Source: Psococerastis gibbosa (taxonomy: Eukaryota > Arthropoda > Insecta > Psocodea > Psocidae). From it: 64,000 nucleotides of DNA. Both the position numbers and the translations under genes were made by a program. This document shows positions 42,292-54,400 of this stretch, in pieces. The notes beneath the pieces are model-generated. The model ran no database searches, had not been told where the DNA came from, and saw nothing but the letters and a program-made list of their open reading frames with translations. The stretch spans positions 4,774,001-4,838,000 of the forward strand of contig OZ020489.1 of the NCBI GenBank assembly GCA_963971405.1, in the 5' to 3' direction. Position 1 is the first letter of the stretch. Every line of letters begins with the position of its first letter.

Positions 42292-43622
42292 ATGGCAGCT
42301 CTACATTATTGTTATATTAAGGGATGTTTACATTCCAGCAGGACCGATGGAATCACTGTGCACCGTATAAGTATTAACTCTAGCAGTGTGGCAGATATCC
42401 CAAAAAAAATATTCAGCAACAGAGTTTATCGTATGTTTGCTCTAAACATTTTGAAAAATATTGTGTTTTTTTTTTTGGAAAAAATGGAGAAAATAGACTT
42501 TATTAAAGGCTGTGTCCCAACGTTATTCCTGCCCATGACTTGTAACCATGAGGTTGCTTGTTATGTGGAGATAGGTGAAGATAAGGTATATGATTTCAGC
42601 ACAATTGTAGGCGAATACAGCAAGCCCAGCGTTTGAGGTTTCTCAATTGGAGACGATAGCCACGAGTCTGATGACGATGAGTATCCCGAATCTAAACCTA
42701 ACTTGTTTTCATTTTCTGATCACTCATATTGTTCTGTGCCTGATCACAATTATAGTATTAGTATTAATGCTACTCCTACGAAGCCTCCCCAGACATTCTC
42801 AGAGCAGATCCCATGTCGTAGGCCACATAGAAGTATCCGGAAGACACCTCTTGCTAATAGGTCATTACTTTTTGGCCATTCATTGAAATCCATGACACCT
42901 TCCCGATCTAACTTGGATCGTTGGCGAGACGTTTACAAGTAGCCCTTAGAAATGCTTACACTCAGATCAAAAAATTAAAAGAGGAAAACAAGTCCCTGCG
43001 TAAAAGGTCACACATGAATATGGCGGAGGGGTCTTCTGCATTGGCTAAATTATTTATTAAAGGGGATTTTAATAGTAAATCTAAGGGTAGACGTGGTCGG
43101 CGCTGGAGTAATGTGGAGAAAGCGACTGCCGCGTATCTGTTTAAAAAAAGTAAGTCAAATTTTAAGTTTATGGCTAGCAATGCGATTTTGCCGAGTGCGT
43201 CCACCGTTAACCGTTTACTATGTAAGATTCCTTTCCCTGTTGGTATCAATAACTACACATTGAAAATATTAAAAAAGCGGGGGGAGGGTATGACCGTGTT
43301 TAGCCGACTTTGCACTCTTATGTTTGATGAGGTCTCAATTTTGCCCACAATTAGTTTCAATAGTTCACTAGGAAGATACGAAGGGTTCGAAGACTTCGGA
43401 TCAGAAGGTGGACGTGGAGGCAGGTTAGCCGATCATGCAGTGGTATTTGTATTGAGAGGAATTACTTCCTCTTGGAAAATTCCAGTAGCTTACTTTTTCA
43501 CTCATTCTACTGTTAGTGCTCTTAAACTAACAGAACTTATTCCAAAAATAATGCGTCAAACTTTTGAAGCTGGCTTTACTAGCTGGCTACTAGGTTTTTA
43601 TCTTTTAATTCATGAAGGTTGA
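42292..43622 (+). pseudogene. THAP-domain P-element-like transposase remnant
   Basis: The start MAALHYCYIKGCLHSSRTDG resembles the C-x4-C opening of a THAP zinc finger. The frame closes at 42,636. After further frame changes, 42,921-43,622 is open and contains a leucine/lysine coiled coil (QIKKLKEENKSLRKRS), RWSNVEKATAAYLFKKSKSN and SASTVNRLLCKIPFPVG. The RNase H-like start is LMFDEVSILPTISFNSSLGR, with YEGFEDFGSEGGRGGRLADH and SWKIPVAYFFTHSTVSALKL. These are hallmarks of P-element/THAP9-like transposases. The GTP-binding insertion and C-terminus are missing. Confidence 0.8.
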
Positions 43623-44215
43623 GCCCTTAATTTATTTTCCCAGCAGGAAAGATTCAAAGATCCCAGCACTTCCAGTTAGCAGGGCCCAGCCACATCTCCG
43701 ACTGCTATCGCTGGAGGCGTGAACGTGCCAAGCACTTCTGCACGAAAAAGAAAAATCCCCAGTGCCTCGTCTTTTAATGTAAGCATCATACTGAATTTAA
43801 TTCAGGCGCTTGCTATCACGTATAAACACCTTTAAATGAACAACAAGTAAAAGTAGAAATTTTCCATTGCAAAAGCATTTAATTATGTGAAAAAAGCATT
43901 ATGTGAAAAGCAACATCGGAGCGCGCAATGGCTTGCTAATAGGTTTTTGTCTTTAAATTCATGAAGGTTGAGCCCTTAATTTATTTTCCCAGCAGGAAAG
44001 ATTCAAAGATCCCAGCACTTCCAGTCAGCAGGGCTCAGGCAGACCTCCGAATGCTATCGGCGGAGACGTGAACGTGCCAAGCACTTCTGCATGAAAAGGA
44101 AAAATCCACAACGCCTCGTCTTTTAATGTAAGCATCATACTGTATTTAATTCAGGCATTTGCTATGACGCATAAACACTTATAAATGAATATGAAGTAAA
44201 AGTAGAAATTTTCGG
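43577..44215 (+). repeat. Tandem duplication (about 350 bp) with a small exon-like unit
   Basis: TAGGTTTTTATCTTTTAATT at 43,590 recurs near 43,940 (TAGGTTTTTGTCTTTAAATT). Each copy contains CCCAGCAGGAAAGATTCAAAG, a coding-like segment (NVPSTSARKRKIPSASSFN in copy 1) and a GTAAGC donor (at about 43,780 and 44,127). Copy 2 has frame damage. The first copy overlaps the end of the P-like frame. Confidence 0.8.
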
Positions 44216-44249
44216 GACAAAATGCCTAACGAAACTAAAATTTGATTTC

Positions 44250-44520
44250 GTAATGTAGCGTGTTATTTCCGCTACCGGTTCATTTCATTCCGACCGTGGG
44301 GATCTAAATGCAGAGTCCCCAATTTAAAATAAAAATCTTAACTTACAGTAATCAAATTAATTGTTGTGTTCATGAACTCTCCATTTTAGTTGTTGATAAA
44401 GCCCAGCAGACGCCTGATTCTCGAATGGCTTAGGCTACGCAAATTTTGCACTAATTACACGACCGTAGTAAAAAAATTCACAACTTCATTAAAACTCCCC
44501 AGAGGCATGGCTATTCCCTA
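44250..44520. repeat. Dispersed repeat, second copy of 22,440-22,735
   Basis: Same block order as the copy at 22.4 kb (GTGTTATTTCCGCTACCGGTT ... TTTGCACTAATTA). Function unknown. Confidence 0.6.
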
Positions 44521-45892
44521 AAGAATTATCTATTATAAGAATACATATTGTTAAATAAATCACTGGGTCGTCATTTTCTTCTCAGAAGAGTAAAATTACT
44601 AAAAATCTCGGTTTGCGCCAACTCATAACCCAATTCATAACCCAACTCGCGCCTTTTTATCCTTTGATTGTAGCAGAAGACAGTCGATGTGGTGGGGTAC
44701 GGAATATTGAGTGGCATTATTTCTCGAAATCTCAAACAGCAAGGTTTATCAGTTTAACTGGAAATAATTCCTAAAAACTTTTGAAAAGTGAAAGTGAGAA
44801 AGGAGGATCCGAGTAGTCCTGAGCCCTACCTGAATCCAGTGGTTCAGGAGGCTAAGGGTTTAGTCATGGCTAAGTGAGTTCCGAAGAGAAGGATTCGAGA
44901 TGTAATTTCCCTCATGGAGAATTACGTTGAGTATGGCGTTGAGGCTCACGACGTAGCCACCGAGGACGGACTGCTAAAGGAAAGAAACTTGTCAGAATGA
45001 GCACGGACTAATGGATATGGGCTAGGACAAAAGGGGAATCCTTTGGTCAATTTCCTCAGCATCACTTCAAACTTCAAACTATCTGTAAGCTGTATCGGCC
45101 TTATGTAAGTGGCTTACCATAGTCTTGTATCTTCAAGATTATAAATGGAATATTTTGATTTGTACGAAGGACGGCGTCGCTATTCAGAGGGTGGAAGGTA
45201 GATCCAGCTAGCCGCTCTTTTTCACGATCCGGGGCTGCAATCCATTCCCTGGAGAGATGGACGCACTGTCCTCAGTGAAGGAGTAAAATTTAATTTTGTT
45301 GAGAGACTGCCGGCTGGCACCATTACTTTATATCGTTTGTGCTTTACAGAAGTCCAGCCGACAGAGACTCTCTGTCAATTTTGTTGATATGTTAAATTAT
45401 GGATGATCGTGGGATCGATGACGGACGGAGTGGAGTAGGTGAGTCAATTCTGAATCCGGACTCCCGGATAGAATCTGCCTTACTCGTTTCCGTCCCTCAG
45501 CGATCCATGCCGGATCTCCGGCGATATGCCGTTTCTCTTGTATTGTATTGTATTGTGGAGGATGGAAATTACACATTTACACTTAGTGTCGGTTTATGGT
45601 GGAGATAAGGGGATGTGGACCTTCTCTCAATTCACAGAGGAGAGACTGAATTCAAAAATTATTTGAAAACAGAGCTTCAGAGATCAGGCAAGTTTAACCC
45701 AAGATGGCATGTCTTTCTTTCATATCCACATGTATGCTCCTAATTGATTATTATCTTAGCCATGTATAATTAGGCAAGTGTTTTCATATCCAGTGAAGAG
45801 GTTTTTGTTTTCAAAATCATGTTAGAAAAGTTAGAGAAGCTCGTTGACGGGATCATCTCATCTTGGGTTCGCCAGAATCACCCAACGTGTAT
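44521..45892. other. Stretch with no firm gene
   Basis: A 69-codon frame at 45,399-45,608 (DDRGIDDGRSGVGESILNPD) has no recognisable domain. GGCGTCGCTATTCAGAGGG at 45,172 resembles a segment near 28,430 and may be an LTR or leader fragment of a gypsy-like element. Confidence 0.4.
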
Positions 45893-48058
45893 TAGTGATG
45901 GGCGAGTTTGAAACGTTTCAATACAGTGTGTCAAACATCTAACTGTGTCAGAGAGTGTTGAAACACCTTTTCAGATCTCATGAAACTGAAACAGTGCCAG
46001 GTCGGTACTCGGTCCTGGCCCAGCGCTGCACTGAGCCACTGACGCAGTGACGCACTGCCTTACTTGAATCTTTAGGCGAGTTTTGAGATAGTGACACACG
46101 ACACACTCGAAGATTCTATTATGTTTTATTTTTAAAAGATTTATGTCAGGCTTTAAAAGTATTGTTTGACTAACTCAATTTAGTTTAAAGCTGTGATTGC
46201 ATATAATAACGTTAAAAGACGTATTGGGGCCTTTACATTTAGTGGTTTGAGTAAATCAACTTTGAATTTAAAATCTCTGAAGCAGTGTTGAGACAATGAG
46301 TTGACACACTCGAAGATAGCCGACAGGACCCGAAGTATACGATACTATTATGTTTTATTTTAAAAGATTCATGTCAGGCTTTAAAAGTATTGTTTGACTA
46401 ACTCAATTTAGTTTAAAGCTGTGATTGCATATAATAACGTTAAAAGACGTATTGGGGCCTTTACATTTAGTGGTTTGAGTAAATCAACTTTGAATTTAAA
46501 ATCTCTGAAGCAGTGTTGAGACAATGAGTTGACACACTCGAAGATAGCCGACAGGACCCGAAGTATACGATACTATTATGTTTTATTTTAAAAGATTCAT
46601 GTCAGGCTTTAAAAGTATTGTTTGAATAACTCAATTTAGTTTAAAGCTGTGATTGCATATAATAACGTTAAAAGACGTATTGGGGCCTTTACATTTAGTG
46701 GTTCGAGTAAATCAATTTTGAATTTAAAATTGTAAATCTCTGAAACAGTGTTGAGATAGTATCACTGCAACTTTAAAAATATGCAAGCGTGTAATATTAG
46801 GCCAATTCGACACAACTTTGACTGTACTATGAACAGCAGTACGATAACAATCGAATGAAGAAAGTAACATCAACTAGGATTTTATCAAAATAGTCGTTAG
46901 AGGTGTAGAGAACTACATAAATTCGTGGGGTGTATGACAATTAGCTTAGCGGGAAAAATTACTGTGTGTAGGATTCTAGCCTCTACGTTTCATTTTAATT
47001 GGTATATTGTTAGCTACAGTACATCTTGTACAACTGTATTAAAGTAGCTATACACTGTAGTTCCAATTGGCAGCTCATAATGGCTCATTTGCAGCATACT
47101 AAACCTATGCTGCATACATAAAGACATAGCTCTGTATTGCAACATGCGTAAATGAAACGCATCTTTTGAAGTTAGTAGGCTTAGAAGATCTATTAGCTGT
47201 AAACAATTTTACAGCAGATCTTGGAGTACGGTACCCAATTTCCAAAGGAGAGATGTAGGCCTATTTAGTTTTTAGAAATACAGTTCGCGTGTACTGAAAG
47301 TGTGTAAAACGCAATATAATATACATACTGTGTATTGTGAGGTAGGCTATTATCAAGTAGGTATGTAGTTATTAAGGATGTAGCAAATTATTAAAAATTT
47401 GAGAATTCAATAAATCACGCATGCCTTCCCCTGTAAATTATAAACGTTTCTGCTATTAAAATCGTAAACCCTCCTATTTTTGATCTAAACTTTTCGCCCC
47501 GGGAGTCCCCTGGGCACTATGAATAGGTAGGTAAGCATTCCATAGTGAAATCTATACTTTAATGCAGTTAAACGTAAAACCCCATTATTTTACACTAATA
47601 TTTTCAAAAAATGCAGCAAGTGCATTTTTTCATTCATCATGTCATTTCGAATTTGAAAGTAAAACTATGGGATCTTCCAAAAATTATGTTTACCCACATC
47701 CCTACAGTATGAAGTTATATATTGAATGATAAGCAATAGATCTAGCCTCAACTGCAATGTTTAACTAATAGAAATAGAAGACAACAAAAATTGAAAAATA
47801 ACAAACAGACAAACAAAAAATATATTGGAAGTGAAACTATTGTTATGTCTAATTTGCGCATCAGTCTCCCTGAGAGTTGAGACCCTTACCCATCTCCCAA
47901 GAACAAAGAGCGCGTGGTAGGGGCTTCAAGGCGCAGTACTAGCACCCTGCATCATTGTATCAACATATGACACTGTTTCATGTAGCTGTGTTGAAACATC
48001 GAGGTGTGTGTGTCATAGTGTATCAATGCAGCTTGGTGTTTCAGATTTGCCATCACTA
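45893..48058. mobile_element. Non-autonomous hAT-like element
   Basis: A 2,166-bp element with ends TAGTGATGGGCGAGTTTGAA (left) and GATTTGCCATCACTA (right; reverse complement TAGTGATGGCAAATC), flanked by exact 8-bp duplications ACGTGTAT (45,885-45,892 and 48,059-48,066). It has no long open frame. Subterminal regions contain repeated GTGTC and TGAAAC motifs, and there is an internal tandem array. An 8-bp duplication and TAGTGATGG ends fit the hAT superfamily. Confidence 0.9.
46090..46760 (+). repeat. Three tandem copies of about 228 bp
   Basis: ATGTTTTATTTTAAAAGATTCATGT-type starts lie at 46,121, 46,350 and 46,578. The units share AGTATTGTTTGACTAACTCA and AACGTTAAAAGACGTATTGG and are nearly identical, so the amplification is recent. 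Confidence 0.9.
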
Positions 48059-48076
48059 ACGTGTATGTATCTTAAT

Positions 48077-48211
48077 GGCGGGGTTTCCACATACGTCAAT
48101 GGTCAATGGTAAATGTGATATTGACGTTTGAGCAGACATTAAAGACATACTAAAACTGTCTGCTACCACGTCAAAACTATATTTACCATTGACGTATGTG
48201 GAAACCCCGCC
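48077..48211. mobile_element. Foldback MITE, copy 1
   Basis: A 135-bp palindromic element: left end GGCGGGGTTTCCACATACGT and right end its reverse complement. Flanked by AAT on both sides (48,074-48,076 and 48,212-48,214). Its core GTCTGCTACCACGTCAA is shared with the element at 52,901. A 3-bp duplication and GGCGG ends are compatible with PIF/Harbinger-type MITEs. Confidence 0.85.
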
Positions 48212-48430
48212 AATGGGCAAAAGCAAACCGCCCCCGCAGACGAGAGGAAATTCTGCTGTCGCATATGCTTCTGGGCCACACATCTTCTGTTACCGAACCA
48301 AAACTGTGAAGACCCACTGACAGGCGACCTGCCCGGTCTACGCTGGCCCCAGACCCCATCTTTGGCTTCCGTACACACTGCAGCACCTGCTACGAAAGGC
48401 TGCTGAGAATGTAAATAATGCAGAAACAAT
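48212..48430. repeat. Dispersed repeat family (also 51.78-51.88 and 57.24-57.5 kb)
   Basis: AGACGAGAGGAAATTCTGCTG recurs as AGACAAGAGGAAATTATGTTT at about 51,858. CTGCCCGGTCTACGCTGGCCCC and the CCGTACACACTGCAGCACCT block recur at 57,345-57,410. No coding sense; minus-strand open frames here are by-products of the repeat. Confidence 0.7.
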
Positions 48431-51302
48431 TGACGAGGTTTCTTGGCGCTATTAATTTAAAAATGTTGGGTTGGTAATACCTTTCTTGCATGTTGAGGCG
48501 AGTCCCGCCTGTCGTACTTTTTGATCAGTATTCGCTGGTGTCTTATTGATTAAACTTTCTTTTTAGTCAATTTATTTGTCTCATAACGAAGGCTCATACC
48601 TCAAGTCAACCCCCCTTTTCAAAACACTTGTGGAGAACCTGGGATTGCCAACAACATGGGCGCGGAACCCCAGATGGGCAAAGCACCTATTTATTCAAAT
48701 AAATCTTTATATTATATCTACTGCACAACCAACCCTTTTGAATGTACTGCCCGACCACGATAGGATGGCACTTGGACAAATAAAAATCGAAAAAACTCGG
48801 TGTTCCGCTTATGCAAGTTTTCAATGAAATTTCATTGGGCAAGAATAGTGAAGATGTCTGCGCAAAATATTTCAATATGTGTCCAGTCTCGAACACCGAC
48901 CTCCCATTTCTTAGTCTAGTGAAATTTAAGCTGCACACGGGCTGAGCCCTGCAGCATAATACGATTACTGTGTAACTTAACTTTCTATGGAAATATTTAA
49001 CAAAAAAGTGTCTACAAACTAATTCGAGACCATAACTTAAAGAAGACTTAATTCACTTCGTAAACATAATCACAGCAGAAAAAAGAAAACAAACAACATT
49101 ATACAAAACAGTCATCCCTGAAATAGACAAACAAATCAGTTGCTGTACCTGCAGGTATAACACGAACAGAAAAGAATAACTTACTCGGGGGATTATGGAA
49201 TAGTATTAAAACTTACCCGCGCATTTAGAAAATAATAAAAGCAAAGCAGACGATATTCATACTGAATCATACAGAACAAAATGGCTCGGTCATTTCGCAA
49301 AGGACTCGTTACCCAATGTATATTATCTATTGACATTTCGATAATTGTATCGTACCAGCCTATCCTCATTTGTTATTAATGCTTACTCCCTTTTAGTACC
49401 GTCAATTGACATTAATTGGGGCTTATTTAGCGTTATTTACATATATTCCCGGATAGGCTATTCTTTGGTGTTGTAGAAAAAATAGAAAAGTACCAGCAAT
49501 TCACTTTCCAAGATCTGTAAGAGCACCTAAGGGCACACTCGAACGATACCGCTAACGGAACAGTTAAACCTTCATTTACCTGGGTAAGACAGGTTTCATT
49601 TATTTATTGTTATTGTGTCTTAGGTTTAGAACGCCAATTGTTTCAAGTTGTGCCTCAATACAGAGATATTCCATTCTAGGTGCGGTCAAACTTATGAAAC
49701 CTGTAGGAGGCCAACAGCGCCGCCTACAACTTCTCCCGATTCTGGAACGTTCGCATGGACACGAAAAAGTAAAGTAAGCAAGTAACATGAACAAGTCTAG
49801 GGACTCCACCCAATTCGTTCACACCGTTTATATGTTGCAATTAGCAGTTAGGCAGTTGGATAAAGCCTGTTTTAGAACATATTTAAGGACAAATTTATTG
49901 ACGCGCTTCTCTTTAGCCTGTCTGAGTGCGATCCGAGGAACTGGACGATTTGAGTGTCTCCCCCCCATTTAACAATACCCTCTCGGGTGGTAATTTTTAT
50001 GTTATTTTATTGCTACTTGTGACACGGTCGATCCGGCTCTGGCCAGGGTCCAGCGACTATAATATTTGCATTGCATTGCTTTAGTGACTCACAAATTATA
50101 TTAACCAAAATAAGAGGAATATAGCTGCAAAAGCCAGAGAGCCTAGAACTAGATAACGGGATCAGATAAAGTAAGAGAAGACAATGGAGGACTTGGCTGG
50201 GGGAAATATAAGGCAAAAGAAGCGTACTTGTATAAATGTGGAAGAGAATGGTTGGCGTCACCCGGGCGACTGGAGACATAGACGATGATAATGCTCAGCG
50301 GTTGGATCGGGGCAAAAGATGAAGCAGTGTGAAAATTGAGTTCTATACAGGAGAGATGGGACATTCGCCCACGGTAAGGATATTCCTTCAATTTCTAGTG
50401 CCACATGCAACGACTTCTGTGACCAATCACAGCTGGCCTTGCGGCCACGAGGCAACGACAGGATATGCTCCCATTTGGAAGTAGCCAACGCATTCTCTGA
50501 GTGGTCGAAAAAGACGTGTCAATTAACACCAGATAATCAATAAATATCATTAGCGGGAGCGACTTACCTATCCCTCCTATATGAAAACTACGTAGTTCAA
50601 TAGCAATCCCATACAGTAAATTGAGGCAAATCAATACTCGTCTGCCATTTTGATTCCATAACCAAGCTTGGTGTATAAGTATTGTGTGTTTACGTTTTTA
50701 TTTTTTAGAAATTCAACAATTTTGAAGTGTTTTTTTCTTCATTTTATTTGATTACCCCGACAAAGCATTGAAATGCCCTTAATTGAACGTAACTCATCGA
50801 TACCCCAGGAAAACGCTTTTATCAACAATAGAAACGTGAGCTTGCACTATCGCACAACATTTATATAGATATCTTTATCTATTCATTTAGTTATCTTTTC
50901 ATGACTTATATTGGTAGAAAAGCTACCCCAAAAAATATTGAACTTTCTTTACCTTGCTCGTTCTTGCGTGCCTTTCATATGCAGCGCAGTTGTAAAATAT
51001 TAAAGCAGTTAATAATAATCAACAGCGATGCATACCAGTAAACCATCTCGCGTGATACTAGAGAAATAATGGCATTCTGCCCACTGAAATCGCACCAATA
51101 TTCAAAGTTTCGAACATCAGAGGCAACGGAAGAGTTTGTAATTAGGAAACATTCAGAGTATGTGTCTTAGATATCTTCCCCATAGGTTTAGAAGTAGCTG
51201 TTAGCGGTATCAGACGATCTACAGTTTAAACAAGTACTTCTCCATACGACAAACAATGGTGTAAATGTCCCGGGTGGGAATACTGACTAGCCTAGACCCT
51301 AC
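48431..51302. other. Non-coding region downstream of the last recognised TAF1B exon
   Basis: The remaining 3' exon(s) of the minus-strand TAF1B gene should lie here or further left, but none could be recognised. AAGGCTCATACCTCAAGTCAA at 48,590 matches the dispersed repeat at 57,430. The rest is AT-rich with chance reading frames only. Confidence 0.5.
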
Positions 51303-51450
51303 CTTAAGCAGCCAACTCCAGCAAGACGGGAATCCCGGCATGAAGTCACTGTTGAAGCTATCTAGTGTGTGTCCCGTGCAGTGCCGAAGCCAGTAGCCAC
51401 GGTCGCGACATAGGTAGGCCACACGGCCACTGCTCACGGGTGGCGTCCAT
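51303..51450 (-). CDS. TAF1B: TAF1B exon: last recognised exon
   Basis: Acceptor TTGGTTTTTTAG, donor GTAGGG. The frame WTPPVSSGRVAYLCRDRGYW ... DFMPGFPSCWSWLLK ends in phase 0. It resembles the tyrosine/cysteine-rich part and F-x-W-L-L helix near the TAF1B C-terminus. The next exon was not found. Confidence 0.82.
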
Positions 51451-54400
51451 CTAAAAAACCAATACACAAATACTTGACTTTTTGTTCTATTTCACCAAGG
51501 CAACCCATAGGAATTATAGCTATAATTACCTCTCTTACACTTAACTGGAAAGGCCCAGAACCGCCTGTTTAACATTACCTTCGAATACTACAATTGTGCT
51601 TGCGCTTGAAAACCATATAGGTTAATTAATACGGTGCGAGGGTAAACCGGCCATTCTAGGACATATGGCTGGCGGCGCAAATACTCGAAAGAGTCCCGGG
51701 CCTAAGATTAAAAAAAGAAGGCTGCCACTGGCAGCTCGCTGCGGCGGGTCATCTGCCATAAGATGACCGTGAGTGAGCCTGGAGTGACGCAGGCGCATAT
51801 GCGACAACAGAATTACCTCTTATCTGGGCTGGTAGGCAATAGCAAACCACCCTCACAGACAAGAGGAAATTATGTTTTCGCTCATGCCATTATCAGTGGG
51901 ACGCCACAATTATGGCAACTTGCGGTGATGGGTCGTCTGCCATAAAATGACCATATATAAGCCGGGGGTGGCCCAGGCGCGTGCGCGACAACAGAATCTC
52001 CTTCCGTCTGAAAGGGGGGCTCGCTGACGGCCTCAGATGGGGCTTGATTAACCGTAGCTTGTGATCGTGCTATAACCACTCCAGTTCACCTGCCAGTCGC
52101 GCATGACTTGCTGGCCAATGTGCTTTAAAAGATAAATTACTGAAATTACCTGGCAGGAATATTGGGGATGGATCGTCGGCCCACCGGGTGATCTTTCGTA
52201 TCGATCACAGTGATTTTCAATGGCAAGCCCAGATCCTCATCGATGGGAGTCTCTGAAAAGATAAATACCTAGCTTATTTTAACCGGTCCGTGGCAACTCC
52301 CAAGCAGAAGATGAAGAGAGAGAGAGAGCGGCTGAAAGATGCTCTTAGGGTAACTGTACATTTATATTATAATATATTGCGTATTTTTAAATTAAGTTCT
52401 TTTATGGAGTACAAATAGACCAAATATTGAGCCCAGCCCACGCCCAACCCAGACCATGGGATGGATCGAGAACCGCATATTGAACCCAGTTTTCACCCAA
52501 GTTTTGTGATGTGAGCAGAGGCATTCCAGAGGATATGGTACCCACGCCCACGAAATCTGTGCGTGAAACAAACGATTCCACGCGTGGATCACCACTGGCT
52601 GGGGTAGCCGTGCACTGGGTCCAATGTGCGGCAACCCGTTCGATAGTGTGCTTCACAGAACCTTCCACGCGTAGGTTGGGCGTGTGCTACGCCTGGGCTG
52701 GGTTCAATATGCGCCGGACCTAACACTGATGCATGGTCATCACATGTGGCAAGTGTGCGACTCGAACCAACAACCTTTCGGGTGAAAGTCCGTACTACTA
52801 TGCTACATGTATGTATTGTAGAACGGCTTACTTTGGATTCCACTTTCCCTAGCTACATCAACAATGATGCGACCCACCTTTAGCAAATATAATCCAATAA
52901 GGCGGTTATTCCACCGACGTCAATAGTGATAGTAATGGTGGTATTGACGTGGTATCAGACATTTTCAGACTGTCTTTAATGTCTGCTACCACGTCAATCA
53001 CGTCAAACCACCGTTACTATCACTATTGACGTCGCTGGAATAACCGCCTAACTAACCTGTTTCGTCGTGCCGCACATGACTATTCAACCATTCCCTACTA
53101 CGATCCTCCTCCACAGTCACCTCCAGCTTCAGAGCCAGCTCCTTCAAATACCTGGGCTCCAGAATGTACAGTACACTTCGCTGTCGCCAATCCAGCTGCA
53201 GAAAATCCACCCACTTTGGTATCCGCTGCGTTGATGGACCTGCAAACTGTAGCAGACACAATAGCATCCAAAACATGTGGAGTATTGCACTACTATCGGT
53301 TCGAATCCCATTCTTTCTTTCTTCATTCTGGCCATGCTACGGAGGGCCTGTAAAGCATACGGTCTCGGGCCTTCCTAGTTTGAGTGTAAGAGGGGGCATT
53401 ATGGTCCTCTAGATAATGGAACAAAAAGGCCTTTATTTATTTATTTTTATAAAACTATAATAAAGTACAAGCGGCTGTAATTAAGTTCATACTAACTAAG
53501 AATGCTCCAACTCAAGAGAACGACAGAGGAAGGAGTACCTAGAGGATGTCATGAAGGACCTAGGGTGCGACACCAATAAAGGACTGAAAAGGACCGCACA
53601 AGACAGACAAGAGTGGAGAAGAAGACTATAAAATTCGCTGCAAACCAATCCATAGATTGCAACTCAAGAAGAAGAGCTAAGACCTCGTCAGAGGACGAGA
53701 AGGGGTATTATTTTAAATGACTTTATGGACCCAGGCCTACTCATAGTGGTCCATAGGTCCTTCGTCCAATGCCAACGACCCCATGGATTTCGGAGCTTAC
53801 CATTGACGCATTGAAACAGGCGAAAGCATGACTTAAACAAGTACAGATACGAGTCACGGGAAGGGGTAGGACTAGGAATGATGTGATTAGAAGGAACATT
53901 TGGTGGATGGTTCCTTGCCTATTGCTCGTGACCACTCTACAACACATCATACCGTACGTCGTAATTGGTATAAAATAAGTTTTAATTAACGTTTGCTTCG
54001 TTCTTGCCTTGTGGGGTCCTTGTCATTCCAGGACCCAGAATCTGAACTTACCTTTAAATGTTGTATAATAGCTTCAATGTTGGAGGTGTCCGGAGTTAAA
54101 GACGGCTTGAAACTAGGTCTGGCTATAGGCGCCACCATCTGACTGTCATCACTTATCCTCAGCTTAGTCAGCAACCGGTCAAGGTTGTCCTCCAAGCGTC
54201 GTCTTCTTGTAAAATCAACTAGAAATTGACAATGGCAATAAATTAACAGGGACGCTATGTAACAGGAGAGATATTGGTCACCCCTGAATTATTCCAAGAT
54301 CTGTTCATTTATATTTTCCATTTAATTTAAAACGCGAGTTATAGAGATTTCGTCTATCCGTAGAAGGCTTGTTCTTTTGGAGGTTCAATCTATCGATTGG

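Noticed and set aside
48056-48429. Minus-strand frames over the MITE and adjoining repeat as candidate last TAF1B exon
   Set aside because: They coincide with a foldback MITE and a dispersed repeat that recurs at 51.8 and 57.3 kb; no resemblance to the TAF1B end.
49600-50640. Minus-strand frames of 66-88 codons as TAF1B 3' exons
   Set aside because: No acceptor with the required phase-0 entry and no similarity to the C-terminus; composition looks non-coding.
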